Source of the DNA: Lycorma delicatula
Lineage: Eukaryota; Arthropoda; Insecta; Hemiptera; Fulgoridae
NCBI RefSeq assembly: GCF_047948215.1
Contig: NC_134463.1
Location: 51,953,201-52,017,200 of the forward strand
Length of the DNA stretch: 64,000 nt
Direction: 5' to 3'
Numbering within the stretch: position 1 is the stretch's first letter; each line of letters opens with the position of its first letter. This document shows positions 46,915-57,990 of the stretch, in pieces. Position numbers and translations under genes: made by a program. The notes below the pieces were generated by a model. The model was given only the letters and a program-made list of their open reading frames with translations, made no database searches and was not told the origin of the DNA.

Positions 46915-47490
46915 AATATTGTGATAGGGAAAAATTTCGGTTTTCAGATTTCAACGGAAATATCCATTTTGACCATCCATGAATCCATTTTGACTAGTTA
47001 CAGCGTGACGTCTGTGAAAACATATATGCGTAAGTATCTTGCATAACTCAAAAAAGGTTAGACGTAGGATGTTGAAATTTTGGATTTAGGACTCTTTCTT
47101 AACTGTAGTAATAAGCTCTCATTGAGAGCTTTTCATCGATATATCATGTTGTACTTATTTTCATTGATTCCAGAGGTATAGCCAAAGAAAATTTTAATTA
47201 ATGAAATATTTGGTTCTTATAGGGAAGGCATATCAGTTCGAGTCAGACTTCAAATCCTCTTTTTTTTAATCTAAATATATTGATTTATTAATAATTATGA
47301 ACCTCTGATCATAAAAATATGTTATGATAAATATTAATTTAATCATTGGAATTAAAAAACAAAAAAATGAAAAGCTATTAGAAGTTATTGATGAAATACA
47401 ATTTTATGTACTTTTCTTTTTTAAAACATGTGGCTATGTAATTTAATAGGCATACAAGGAATTTACGTGGTGTCCATATCAGATTTCTCT
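46915..47490 (+). repeat. Rep700 family, near full-length copy
   Basis: It follows the 36131 copy from AAAATTTCGGTTTTCAGATT through GACGTAGGATGTTGAAATTT, AAATATATTGATTTATTAAT and GGCATACAAGGAATTTACGT to GGTGTCCATATCAGATTT. The first 30-40 bases with the terminal hairpin are missing or altered. Confidence 0.78.
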
Positions 47491-47651
47491 ATTTAGAAAG
47501 TTCTTTCCCAAATACACTTTAAGAAAAATTCAATTATTGTAATAAAATATTATTTTCTAATTAAAACATATTGCATAACATTTCCATAAATTCATTCTGT
47601 GACATACGTAAATATTAAATTGAAACAATTCTTTACATTTATTGTACTATG

Positions 47652-47655
<4 letters not shown>

Positions 47656-47700
<45 letters not shown>
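47656..47700. repeat. AT microsatellite
   Basis: About 22 AT units. Confidence 0.9.
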
Positions 47701-47704
<4 letters not shown>

Positions 47705-47991
47705 CAATAATATGATGCATGATAAAAAAATAACCAGAATCTTTTTGTTCTGCTCTATGTCTTTTCTATACATTTACAGAGACATTAAATGTGTAGTTTT
47801 AATCGGAAAACCATTTAATAAGGACTTTATTACATTAAATTACTTTATTACTTGTCGCGATATATTTTATTAATAAATCACGGAAAAAAATATTTACTTT
47901 AAAATGGAATTAAGTGCAGTGGTACGGTGAAGGTATTATAAAAAGCTTTTGGAGAGTATATCATTTTGACACTACAATCTACTAGTAGTAA

Positions 47992-48160
47992 AAACGGTTT
48001 CAAATAGGCCATAAAGATGTTGAAGAGGACAAAAGGGTTGGATATCCTAACACATCAAAAATGATGAAAATATCAACAAAATGAAGAACATTATGATCTA
48101 TAATCACTGAATCACTATTAAAGAAGTTGCTGAAGAAGTAGGAATTTCTTATTCCAGGTA
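47992..48160 (+). pseudogene. Mariner transposase N-terminal remnant
   Basis: RFQIGHKDVEEDKRVGYPNT, one frameshift, then NDENINKMKNIMIYN, a stop, and ITIKEVAEEVGISYS. This is the second helix-turn-helix region of mariner transposases (GRPSTSK-ENI--V---V---RRLTIREVAEELGIS pattern), which binds the transposon ends. The catalytic part is not recognisable downstream. Confidence 0.65.
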
Positions 48161-48199
48161 CGAGGAGAAGCAAATTTTACTGTCATTTTGTATATAAAA

Positions 48200-51100
48200 C
48201 GAAAAACAGAAATATTTGTTTTAAAAATGTTTAATTTTCAAGAAAACAACATCGCAAAACGATTTCAGCAGTAAAATATTTAGCTGATATTCTTCATCAC
48301 TCAAAATTACTCAAACTTGTCATGGCAAGCCGTGAAAATGTTTTTTTCACTGAGTTTATTTCTTTATAAAGATGAAGTCGATATACTGATGAAAATTAGA
48401 AATAAACTTCATCAAAAGTTTATTTCTGTTATACTGAAATATTAATATTTTGTGGAACTATAGATGTTAAATTGTATGGGAAGACAATGGTAAAGAAGGT
48501 TGACTATACATTTTAAGGATTTTTCATTTGCGGACGTCTGTAGAAAGGAGTATCATTATATCTTCGATCTTATTTTTTGAATTTTTACATTATTCTAAGA
48601 GTATTTATCGTTTATCAACTGTCGTTATTCAATTATCGTTAAATGATATCGTTAATCAGTTTACTGGTTTGATGCATCATTCATTCCATTATTTTCAATT
48701 CTTTGACAATATTTTAATCTCAACATACCTCTTACATCATGCACAATTCTGTTTCGTATAATATCTTACTTTACTATCTTTTTTATTATCTTCAACATGT
48801 TAGTTTAGAAATTAATTGATAATTGTTGCGGCTTTATACTGAATATAAGATGAGTTTACAATTTAAAAAATATTATTAACAAGATAAATCCCATATTATT
48901 TAATGAGCCAACTTAAGTTACGTGTTAGGTTAACTGCCTAAGTCTGCGGGAATTAAAAAAAAGATTTTTTTATCATAATTTAATTTCATATGTTATTTTT
49001 ATTTTCGTATGAATATCCGGAAGTCTCCATATCAACGGCAAATTCAAAACTAAATCTCTACGTTTTTCATTGGTACTGTACTTTTTGAGATTATTATGAA
49101 ATCTTCAAGCCAGCAGAGTCTTTCAAGATTTAATGTGTCTTCTCTGACGACAGATTTAAATTTGGTAGTCTCTAATAACTTGATAGTAGCCATTACTAAA
49201 ACATTCTACAATTTAGTTCATCATAATTCTTTGTTTGCATTATCTTTGTAGCGTTCTTTTATGTGTAAAATCAAGAGAATTAAAAAATATTTTTATCTGT
49301 ATAGAATATTATCAGTAAATAATAAAAGTAAACAATAGAAATACATAAAACTGTCTAAATTAGGTAATCTTATAAATCACTTGATGGAAACAATTGGGCA
49401 TTATTATTATTATATCTCATTAAAAATTAGTTTTATTACGTAATTTACTATTTATTTTTAGAAAATATAAAAGAATTACGTAAAATTGTAAATGAAAATT
49501 AATTTATTTTCACTTGCATTACGTAAAAAAAGAAAAACTTGCGTTTAAGTATATGTTGTTTATATATGTTTAAGACTTGTTGCAATTTAAATCGACTATA
49601 CATGTCTATATTAGGTAGTTTATATCTTATAATAAATACCCATTTTTATGGAATGTCTTCTTTTTTTTCAATGCCTCATTTTATTTAAATTTTTTTAAAT
49701 ATGTACATGTACCTAACAATATGCTATACTAATGTATAAACGAATGGTTCACAAAAGAAAAATATACATATCCTATATTCACTGGCGTGAAAATTATTTT
49801 TAATGTATCTGTAGAGTAATTTTGCCTCTATGTTATTATATTAATTGAATATCATGAGGAAACGGTCCATTAAGTTGTAATGCCAATTGGTAAAATTGAA
49901 GAAAAGTAAATAATCTTATAAATTAAATTGAATATTTTAATGAAATTTTTATTGTTGTCTTTAAAAAATAATGGTTCTATGCTGATGCAATTATAAACTT
50001 GGCAGTATATATGATTTTACTCAGACAATAAAACAGACGATTAAAAATTTCTAAGATAGAAGCGTATTGGTATTATTTAACAAATAATATTTTCTATTAA
50101 AACTGAAAATTAAAGATCAGTATGTAAATACTATAGTAAATTATTATTTCCTTTTAAGATTCATTTTAAGAATTTTTTTAAAGAATGTAATAATTAACTT
50201 ACGTAGCTAACAAATAATATTTACAATGTTAATAATAAATCTATTCTGAGTGAACGAATATCGAAATTTATTATAACAATTTATTTGTTACTAGATCAGT
50301 GACAATGTAAGCCGAGAAGGTAAATAAATTTGGAGAATCCTGATGTCGTCTACTCTCTCCCATTACTCACTTCATTACTTTAACTAGATTCTCTTCTACC
50401 ACAATGATAAAACCCAAGTAAAAACTCTTTGAGAAAAAGATATAAATCTCAATTACTTCTCGTATTTTCAATAAAACGTTACACACAAAAAAAGGAAAAA
50501 AATACAATTACGAAACTCTTTTTTTTGAAAATTCGAAGTAAATAAGGATTAACTTTTAAAAGATTTACGAGTACGAATTTTGTTAATCTTTAAAAGATCT
50601 GACATCGGTTGTAGAAAATATATACCTAACATTTTTTTTTTTAATAAAATATATTATTTTTAGGGAAATAATAAAAAATGAGTATTAAGCAATCGTATCA
50701 TTTTTTAGACAACGACAACATGTGTACTAATTCTTACAGGTGAATTCGAATACTTTGATTCACATTTATCAAATTAGAAATTCTTTAGGTGTGCTGAGTA
50801 TTTTGTAATTTATTATTTTTTTATAAAATAATTTTTTAAGAGATGATTAAAATGATATTAACTTGATATGTTCAAAATAGTTTTATCTTTTTAAAATTAT
50901 ACTTAACATTCTATTAGTTTAGTTTAAGCACCTGGATGAGATCGTGAAATACTCGATTTGTTTACTATTTACATTCTGTTTGTTTACATTCTGTGTGTTT
51001 ATAACGTGTGTGGGCCAGCTGAGTCACAACAATAAAAACATCATAAGAACTAATTTATTTTATACAGTTCACTAAAAATGTGTAAAAACAACAGTGTAAA

Positions 51101-51332
51101 AATTATTTCACGTGAAGTAACATCAACCAGCACCATTTAAAAGTAAGTTAGTCTTATTTAAAATTTTTCATCCTAAAAATACAAATATTCATAAAGAATT
51201 CATACAAGATTACTACCGTATGAAGTATTTAGATTACGTCAGTTCTTAGACATTGTAAATCTCTGTAGACATTGTAAAGCATATTTTATCTTTCATACAT
51301 AGCTATTCTTTCTTCTCCTCTAAGTATAAGTA
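48200..51332. other. AT-rich stretch, no gene recognised
   Basis: Three kilobases without a supported gene. CAGTTTACTGGTTTGATGCA at 48658 resembles the 3' end of the RTE-like family but does not continue convincingly. Confidence 0.45.
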
Positions 51333-51432
51333 TGTCTCTCTCTCTCACTCTCTCTCTCTCTCTCTCTCTCACTCTCTCTCGCTCTCTCTCTCTCACTCTC
51401 CCACTCTTACTCACTCTTACTCTTTCTACAGT
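51333..51432. repeat. TC microsatellite
   Basis: About 100 bases of CT repeats with ACTC and GCTC interruptions. Confidence 0.92.
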
Positions 51433-52075
51433 ACACTCTCTTTCTATACAACCACTAATCATGTAAATACTTCCCAGCCGATCTCCATTTATAAACTCTA
51501 AAAAAAATTCTAAATGAACTCTGCCATCAAGATATGGATCACTTGGGAAATAACATAGATGGTTTCTCTTGTTCCTTTCTTCACCTAAACTTCTACGCGC
51601 AACCGGTTTCCTTTACTATTCTTTACCCACTAAGTATAAAGTCTGTGGGCTTATTAATTGGCAGCCTATCATAGTGTAGATTTCAGTTTGTGACATTTTA
51701 TAATTGTATTGCTCATTCCTGTTAATACCCCATCACCCCACAGACATCCTCGTTTCCTGTCAGCGACTGTTTATTCAGAATATCTTTATTCGTTTCTAAT
51801 ATCCGTATTTGATTTCCCTTCCCTAATCCCAATTCAGGGACTCATCCTGATGGTTCTGCCAACACTAAAGAAAGAAAGCTTAAATTTAAATATCTACTCA
51901 TACAATTTTATTCATTCATATATATTTTTTATTTGGAAAATATTCTGTTTATTTTTTAAATATTATACCGATTTTTACTTTATATTGGTGTACATATTTA
52001 ATTTTTTTTTTTTTGTAATTGTAATAATTCTCTAACCAATAATAATTTGATCATATAACTCATTATAACATTAAA

Positions 52076-52639
52076 TTTTTTTTTTTTGTCTTCAGTCATT
52101 TTACTGGTTTGATGTAGCTCTCCAAGATTCCCTGTCTAGTGCTAGTCGTTTTCATTTCAGTATACCCTCTACATCCTACATCCCCAACAATTTGTTTTAC
52201 ATACTCCAAACGTGGCCTGCCTACACAATTTTTCCCTTCTACCTGTCCTTCCAATATTAAAGCGACTATTCCAGGATGCCTTAGTATGTGGCCTATAAGT
52301 CTGTCTCTTTTTTTAACTATATTTTTCCAAATGCTTCTTTCTTCATCTATTTGCCGCAATACCTCTTCATTTGTCACTTTATCCACCCATCTGATTTTTA
52401 ACATTCTCCTATAGCACCACATTTCAAAAGCTTCTAATCTTTTCTTCTCAGATACTCCGATTGTCCAAGTTTCACTTCCATATAAAGCGACACTCCAAAC
52501 ATACACTTTCAAAAATCTTTTCCTGATATTTAAATTAATTTTTGATGTAAACAAATTATATTTCTTACTGAAGGCTCGTTTAGCTTGTGCTATTCGGCAT
52601 TTTATATCGCTCCTGCTTCGTCCATCTTTAGTAATTTTC
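52076..52639 (-). mobile_element. RTE-like element, copy 3 (strongly 5' truncated)
   Basis: It keeps the same 3' ~560 bases as copy 2, ending in a poly-A. AACATTAA occurs at 52067-52074 and 52640-52647 and fits an 8-bp target duplication. The minus frame (52096-52636) encodes RSRSDIKCRIAQAKRAFSKK through YVWSVALYGSETWTIG and reads past the position where copies 1 and 2 have a stop (KQIVGDVGCRGYTEMK), then shifts frame before the normal C-terminus. Confidence 0.88.
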
Positions 52640-52647
52640 AACATTAA

Positions 52648-53882
52648 CATTTAATATTTATTTACAGCAACATGTACAGCAACATGTACAACAGTAACAT
52701 TAAATATTTATTTAATATTTTTTGTGTTCAAACTTTACAACTGGAATTATAAAGTTTATCATTGTAAAGTTCATCGAAAGAATATCATTCATTTTTTGAT
52801 TTAATAGTAAATTGAAACTGATTAACTTCTATTATATATGAAAATCAACTACGAGTGATTAAATGTTGCTTTACCTCTTGAATTTCTACTTTTATTAATA
52901 AATGCAGGAATAAATTTTAATTTTAATTTTTTTTTCTTAATTAAAAAAGTAATTTTGGGTTATAAAGTCTTTTACATTGAAAAATTTACAGCAGTTCAGT
53001 TGAGGGTGGATATGCTATGATATTTTCGTACTCCGTTGATACGTAAATTTGTTAATATTGTCTTAAAAATTTAGTTACTATAAATAAATAAATAAATATA
53101 TTTATTTATACAATCAGGGATACTTGTTTACGGTACCAAAATAATTAATGAAATTGTTTTTATTGGACTTTGATCACGATGAAATAAAGTAATGAAAAAT
53201 TTATTAACGGTTACGTTAAAAAAGGGATTTTCAATTTTTTTTCACCCTCAAGCTCATATTTTTAACCTGTACTGGACCGAAGGCTGCAATAAAGCAATAC
53301 AATATTTTATTCGAATACTTAAATATTTGTATTGCTTTTGTAGTTTATACTGGTTTCTTTAACCAACAGAGAATATCCCACTATATGTTACTTTTGAGTA
53401 ATGGAAGGTATTTTTAAACAAGTTAAATACTAAACAATATTAAATACTATAATATTGCAATACATACCAATGTCATTGATTAAATAATTAACTTAATTTC
53501 ACTACATGCATTTGTTATTATTATTATTATGTTTAATTCAATTAAAATTGAGGTACATTAGGTAAACCTTGTGCGTATACGGTTATGGCTTTAAATTTCA
53601 ATACTAAACAAAATTTACGTACGCAAAACGATTAACGATGCTTTTCATCTTTTGAAATGTAATTTATTTCAACATACTTATACTTCAGACAGATATTTGT
53701 ATAATGAAGTAACATGCATGCCGCTACCTTCTGTCAACTGCAGTTATTTAGTTCCCAAAATTACCGACTTTGTGTTTCGATATTATCTTCATTAACTATT
53801 AATATAAAATTATATATAGCAAAAGATTACATATATTTTCAAATTTTGGGTTATAAAAATAAATTAAATATTCTACTCTTAC
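52648..53882. other. Probable intron, downstream side of receptor exon
   Basis: AT-rich, no coding region. It follows the exon's splice donor on the minus strand, so it is presumably transcribed as intron. No TM5-TM7 exon of the receptor was found anywhere to the left. Confidence 0.5.
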
Positions 53883-54111
53883 CTGGAAAAGTGGTTTGTT
53901 ATGTCCATCTGGTCTATTGACTGGATCAAATTGCAGATAAACGCAAGCTGTTTGAAGATTACTGGCATGATAATACGTGACAACGCCGTGTGACATAAAT
54001 ACCGGTACACAGACAACGACTATCACAACCCACGTTATTAATATAGCTGTAAAAGCATTACGTTCTGTTCTTACAGACATTGAAGCGATCGGATGTACCA
54101 CAGCCAGAAAC
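53883..54111 (-). CDS. AstA-R: Allatostatin-A receptor (galanin-like GPCR), single internal exon
   Basis: This is a 229-base exon. It begins after a TTTATTCCAG acceptor (54112-54121 region) and ends at TTTTCCAG before a GTAAGAG donor (53882 downward). One base completes a split codon, then 76 codons follow: FLAVVHPIASMSVRTERNAF is the end of the second intracellular loop after the DR(F/Y) motif, AILITWVVIVVVCVPVFMSH is transmembrane helix 4, and TACVYLQFD in extracellular loop 2 holds the Cys that normally bridges to helix 3. The exon stops in phase 0 just before helix 5. FLAVVHP with RTERNA is characteristic of insect allatostatin-A receptors, G-protein coupled receptors for FGL-amide peptides that inhibit juvenile hormone release and gut activity. 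No stop or frameshift. The other exons lie outside this window or were not recognised. Confidence 0.88.
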
Positions 54112-54289
54112 CTGGAATAAAGATATTTATTGAAATTTTATCTAAAATTGGAATAAAATAAATAAAAATAAATGTACAGATATAGAGTATAGAGTTATAC
54201 TTTTTATAAAACGTTGGCATGCAATGATTATTATATTTCAAAGATAAGTTGTACTAATGTCACCTGACTTTTTCAGCTCTTACAGTAGA

Positions 54290-54440
54290 GGTGATTGAGT
54301 TTTTCTCTTTATTCCGTGCTATGTTGAGCCGTTTGGTGCTGCACTCTAGCATCTATTAGCGCTGGCCGGCGAGTTTGTCTTGTACGATCATTCGAGTGTA
54401 GGATCCCGCTTGGAGTGGTCATGATTTGTTTAATGTAACA
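54290..54440. other. GC-richer patch in probable intron
   Basis: About 150 bases with GCCGTTTGGTGCTGCACTC and GCGCTGGCCGGCGAGTTTG stand out from AT-rich flanks, followed by three dispersed copies of GTCTAATGTG (54499, 54573, 54609). It could be the 5' end of a lost transposon or a regulatory patch of the receptor gene. No evidence separates these. Confidence 0.3.
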
Positions 54441-55179
54441 TTTCATTCTAGTGCAGAATAGTTTTATTTTGCAGTCTAGCACGCGCGCACGTGCTAAAGT
54501 CTAATGTGGCTTTTAGTGTTTATTGATAATGTTCAATTGTATCATTTTGACTATTGTGTCATTTATTCATCAGTCTAATGTGAATTGTTTTTTCGATATT
54601 CAAAAAATGTCTAATGTGACAAATTAAAATGTAACGATTCAAGAAGAACATGTTTTAGTTCATTTCATCATTTCAACCATCATTTCAAAATACAGTCCAT
54701 ACTCGCTCTACAACTTAACACGCTTTTAAAATTATCTACTTTAATTATCAGTCACACAGTAATAGCCTAAAAAATTTGGAAACAAGAAGGCGCTTAAAAA
54801 CCGTCTGTATAATATTTTTATGTAAAATCTACATCTATTTAAACTGAAATAATTACAGTGCATTCGAAAAATCGCTACAGTAAGCTTTAGAATTATGTGG
54901 TACATTCTATTTTTTCAGCGTTAGGTTGGTTGCTCTGTGGGTCCGTTGGGCGTTATTCAGTAATAAAGCAAGACGTCAGTTGTTGAGTTATGATTGAACT
55001 TTTTTCATTTCGTGTTGTTTCGTTTATCATAATCAATAGTTGCGACAAACCTAATTGTTTTTTCGGTATAGGAAACCATTTTTCTCGTTGAACAAGTCTT
55101 TTGTGAAGGTGACAAGTGTACTGATTTAGTGAACCACAAGTTTTCAGAAAAATCTCCAAATAATCCTGTTTCTCATCGC

Positions 55180-56190
55180 ATTGCAGTTCACTCTTATCGG
55201 AAAATTTCGGACAAGTGTCTCTGTTGAAGACGCTGATCGAAATGCAAAACCACCTAAACGAACAGAAGCTGCTTGATATTTCGGATGCTATGGCCCAAAG
55301 TCCATCGCAGTCATTAAGTATGTTTCCACAGCAGCAAGATATCGGACTTTACCCACCGGGTTGGTCTAGTGGTGAACGCGTCTTTCCAAATCAGCTGATT
55401 TGGAAATAAAGTCAGTTATTTTTACACGGATTTGAATACTAAATCGTGGATACCGGTGTTATTTGGTAGTTGGGTTTCAATTAACCACACATCTCAGGAA
55501 TGGTCGAACTGAGACTATACAAGACTATACTTTATTTTCACTCATACAAATCATCCTCATTCATCCTCTGAAGTATTATCTGAACGGTAATTACCAGAGG
55601 CTAAACAGTAAAAAAGAAAGATATCGGACTGTAAGAAAAGAACTGAAACTTTTCTCTACAAAAGAATGTATGCTCAAGAACTGAAACCTACAGATCATGC
55701 CAAAAGACTAAATTATTACCAATGGTTTAAACATATTCCTGATTAAAATTCCTTAGGTATCCTCGGCATTACGTTTTTGTAGATGAAGCGTGGTTTCATC
55801 TGGGAAGGTATATTAATTCCCAGAATACAAGACTGTGGTCGACAACTAACCCACATGACAAGCGAAAAATCTTTACATGAATTGAAAATTGGAGTCTGGG
55901 TCGCGTGAGTAGACACATATTGTGAATTGAATTTTTTTTTTAAATACAGTTAATGGTGGCCGTTACTGTGCTGTTTTTACAAATTTCATTTGTCAGTTAA
56001 CAGAAATAGAAATCAATAATTGTTAGTTGATTCTACCGGTGCCTGCCGCCAGTACCAATTGTCAATGGAATCCTACTTTGCCAAATTCATATGGCGTAAT
56101 ATGATAGGGGAACGAGAACCTGTTCCAGAAAATACTCGATACCATAGAAATACCTGGCCGCTGGAAGGCACCATGCTGGATCAGTAAGTA
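55180..56190 (+). pseudogene. Transposase relic of copy X
   Basis: In changing frames: EDADRNAKPPKRTEAA, the SINE, then KRMYAQELKPTDHAKRLNYY, FVDEAWFHLGRYINSQNTRL with the first catalytic Asp intact (55782), HELKIGVWVA, and DSTGACRQYQLSMESYFAKF in place of the usual QQDGATAHTA block. The QELKPTDH and VDEAWFHL blocks identify a Tc1/mariner-superfamily transposase close to the insect D,D41D group. Many stops and shifts; inactive. Confidence 0.65.
55349..55617 (+). mobile_element. SINE-A copy 7 (B box deleted) inside copy X
   Basis: Starts TACCCACCGGGTTGGTCTAG with an intact A box, then jumps from GATTTGGAA to ATAAAGTCAG, losing about 27 bases that include the GTTCAAGTCC B box. The flanking duplication is AAGATATCGGACT (about 55336-55348 and 55618-55630). 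It interrupts the transposase relic, so it is younger than copy X. Confidence 0.9.
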
Positions 56191-57846
56191 AATTTTCCTT
56201 GGTGAAATGTTCATCACGGAATGAAAAATCATAAGATTTTTCAGATTTAGGTAAAACAGTGGTTGATATTTATAATTGATGCCGATTTTTTTTTGGTTTT
56301 TAAATAATATTCGCGCAAACATATACATCATGTACGATTTATCAATGTTGATGATATTTTGAATAAAAAGCGTTCACGTGTACGGTTTTGTGGCAGTAAT
56401 TTATAAATTTGACACATCGGATCGAACATGTCAACAGTATTTTTGTGCTATTATAAAACAAATATTTATTACGATAAATTAAAATCTCTGGATTTATTAC
56501 ATTCAATAATCCTATTCCATTCAATTAATCGCTTCAAATATCCTATACATAGTTACCAAAGTTTTTAAAATAATAATAATATAAATCGATTATTATTTTA
56601 ATTTGTAGAACAAATAGTGTACACATATATCAAATAAATGAATAAAATAAAATAAATCTTAAAATATATGAATTGAAAAAAGGCATCTTTTTATTAAGAT
56701 TAGTAGATATTCATTAGTTTGTTAGTTTCTGTTTTGGTTATTATTCTTTTTATTATTTTGAAACGTTAAATATTTGTGTTTATTTTAACTTTGATAATTT
56801 AAATAATATTTTTGTATCTTAAAATGAAAACATTTTATTATCCCTAATAAAAAAAAATTATGAAAACTATTTTAACCATTGTGCAAAGTATTAGGTAAAA
56901 AATAAGTCTAAATTATACTGATGAAATTTTTCTCAGACCGAAATTATAATCTTAATATACTAATTATAAGTAACATAAGGAAGCTCAATTTATTTTTGGG
57001 ACAACAGCAGTGGAAAGAAAATGTATAATATAAAACCGTTTTTAAAGATGTAAAATATATGTAAAGCTCTATTCATAGGCGCAATAAATCTTTCAGAAGG
57101 TATTACGTACAACCACAAGAGACAACTTAATATGAAGTTTCCAAAAATAAGCAGATTCATAATAAAAGTACATTAATCCTTAAAGTCGCCATATTTTTCG
57201 TTTTTATAAACTAGAAAAATTGTGATAAAACTTACAACAATATTCTAAATGTATGTATGTATATTAATGTGTGTGTATGTTTGTGCTTGTATGTGCGCGT
57301 TATCGTGTTTGCGCGCGGTTTGTGCCATTACCAATATAAAAATGAAAATATACTACAATATCTTTTCTCACAACTATTTGGAAACCTCTTGGCTCACATA
57401 TTTTCATAATGTTAAAGAAGAATTTAAAATTTGATAAGAGCACTTTAAATAGAACCACCTCAAACTGAAATATCTGCAATTAAAAAGAGGTCTCTTCCCT
57501 ACCCTGCTGTACGATGACCTTTTGTTTCGAGTAAACTGTAAAAACTTAATACTTAATATTTTTATAGATCTCTTGATTTCAATAGGCGGAGAAAAAGAGA
57601 ATCTAATTTTGTAAGTTATGAACAAGCTAAAGTATACTCCGAATTTCTTAAAAAGCTATTTTTTTAATAAATTCCCGTATACTACAATTAAAAAGGGAAA
57701 TTAGTAATTAAAATGATTAAGTAATTAATACAAATAGGTTTTACTTGTATAATAAATAATTCATGGGCAAAAATCAACCTGTTAGACTGTTAAATTAAAA
57801 CTTAATATTAACTATAGTAATTTTTTGTTAAAAATTACTATAAGAT
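56191..57846. other. AT-rich stretch, no gene recognised
   Basis: A GT-rich patch with GCGCGCG lies at 57245-57325. Open frames are low-complexity. Confidence 0.45.
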
Positions 57847-57990
57847 GCGTTAAACAGAATACGGACTCAGCATGATAGGTGCGCCTATTTCCTGTATAAA
57901 TGGGGTAAAACACCGATGCCCCTTTGTGAGTGTGGTGAAAATCAAACTGCCACACACATCACAGAAGTTTGCCCTACGGGAAATTTTTAA
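57847..57990 (+). pseudogene. LINE ORF2 C-terminal Cys-rich remnant
   Basis: A 47-codon frame reads ALNRIRTQHDRCAYFLYKWG, then KTPMPLCECGENQTATHITE and VCPTGNF before a TAA at 57988. LNR-RTGHGRC--LHKWG followed by PLCDCGE-QT--HI---CP is a widespread C-terminal motif of insect non-LTR retrotransposons (CCHC-type Cys/His pattern C-C-H-C). The rest of the element is missing on both sides. Confidence 0.75.

Larger units (their letters stand above)
54856..56190 (+). mobile_element. Second Tc1/mariner-superfamily family, copy X, with SINE-A inside
   Basis: The left end CAGTGCATTCGAAAAATCGC follows a TA and aligns with the reversed right end of copy Y (62239). The next 300 bases match copy Y in the opposite orientation. 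A SINE-A (55349-55617) splits the coding part. The right end could not be placed; homology fades near 56190. Confidence 0.7.

Noticed and set aside
48655..48770. Fourth RTE-like 3' end
   Set aside because: Only about 20 bases match; the following sequence is too diverged to support it.
51709..52035. 108-codon open frame, Phe/Ile/Tyr-rich
   Set aside because: Low-complexity AT-rich translation without a plausible signal or domain.
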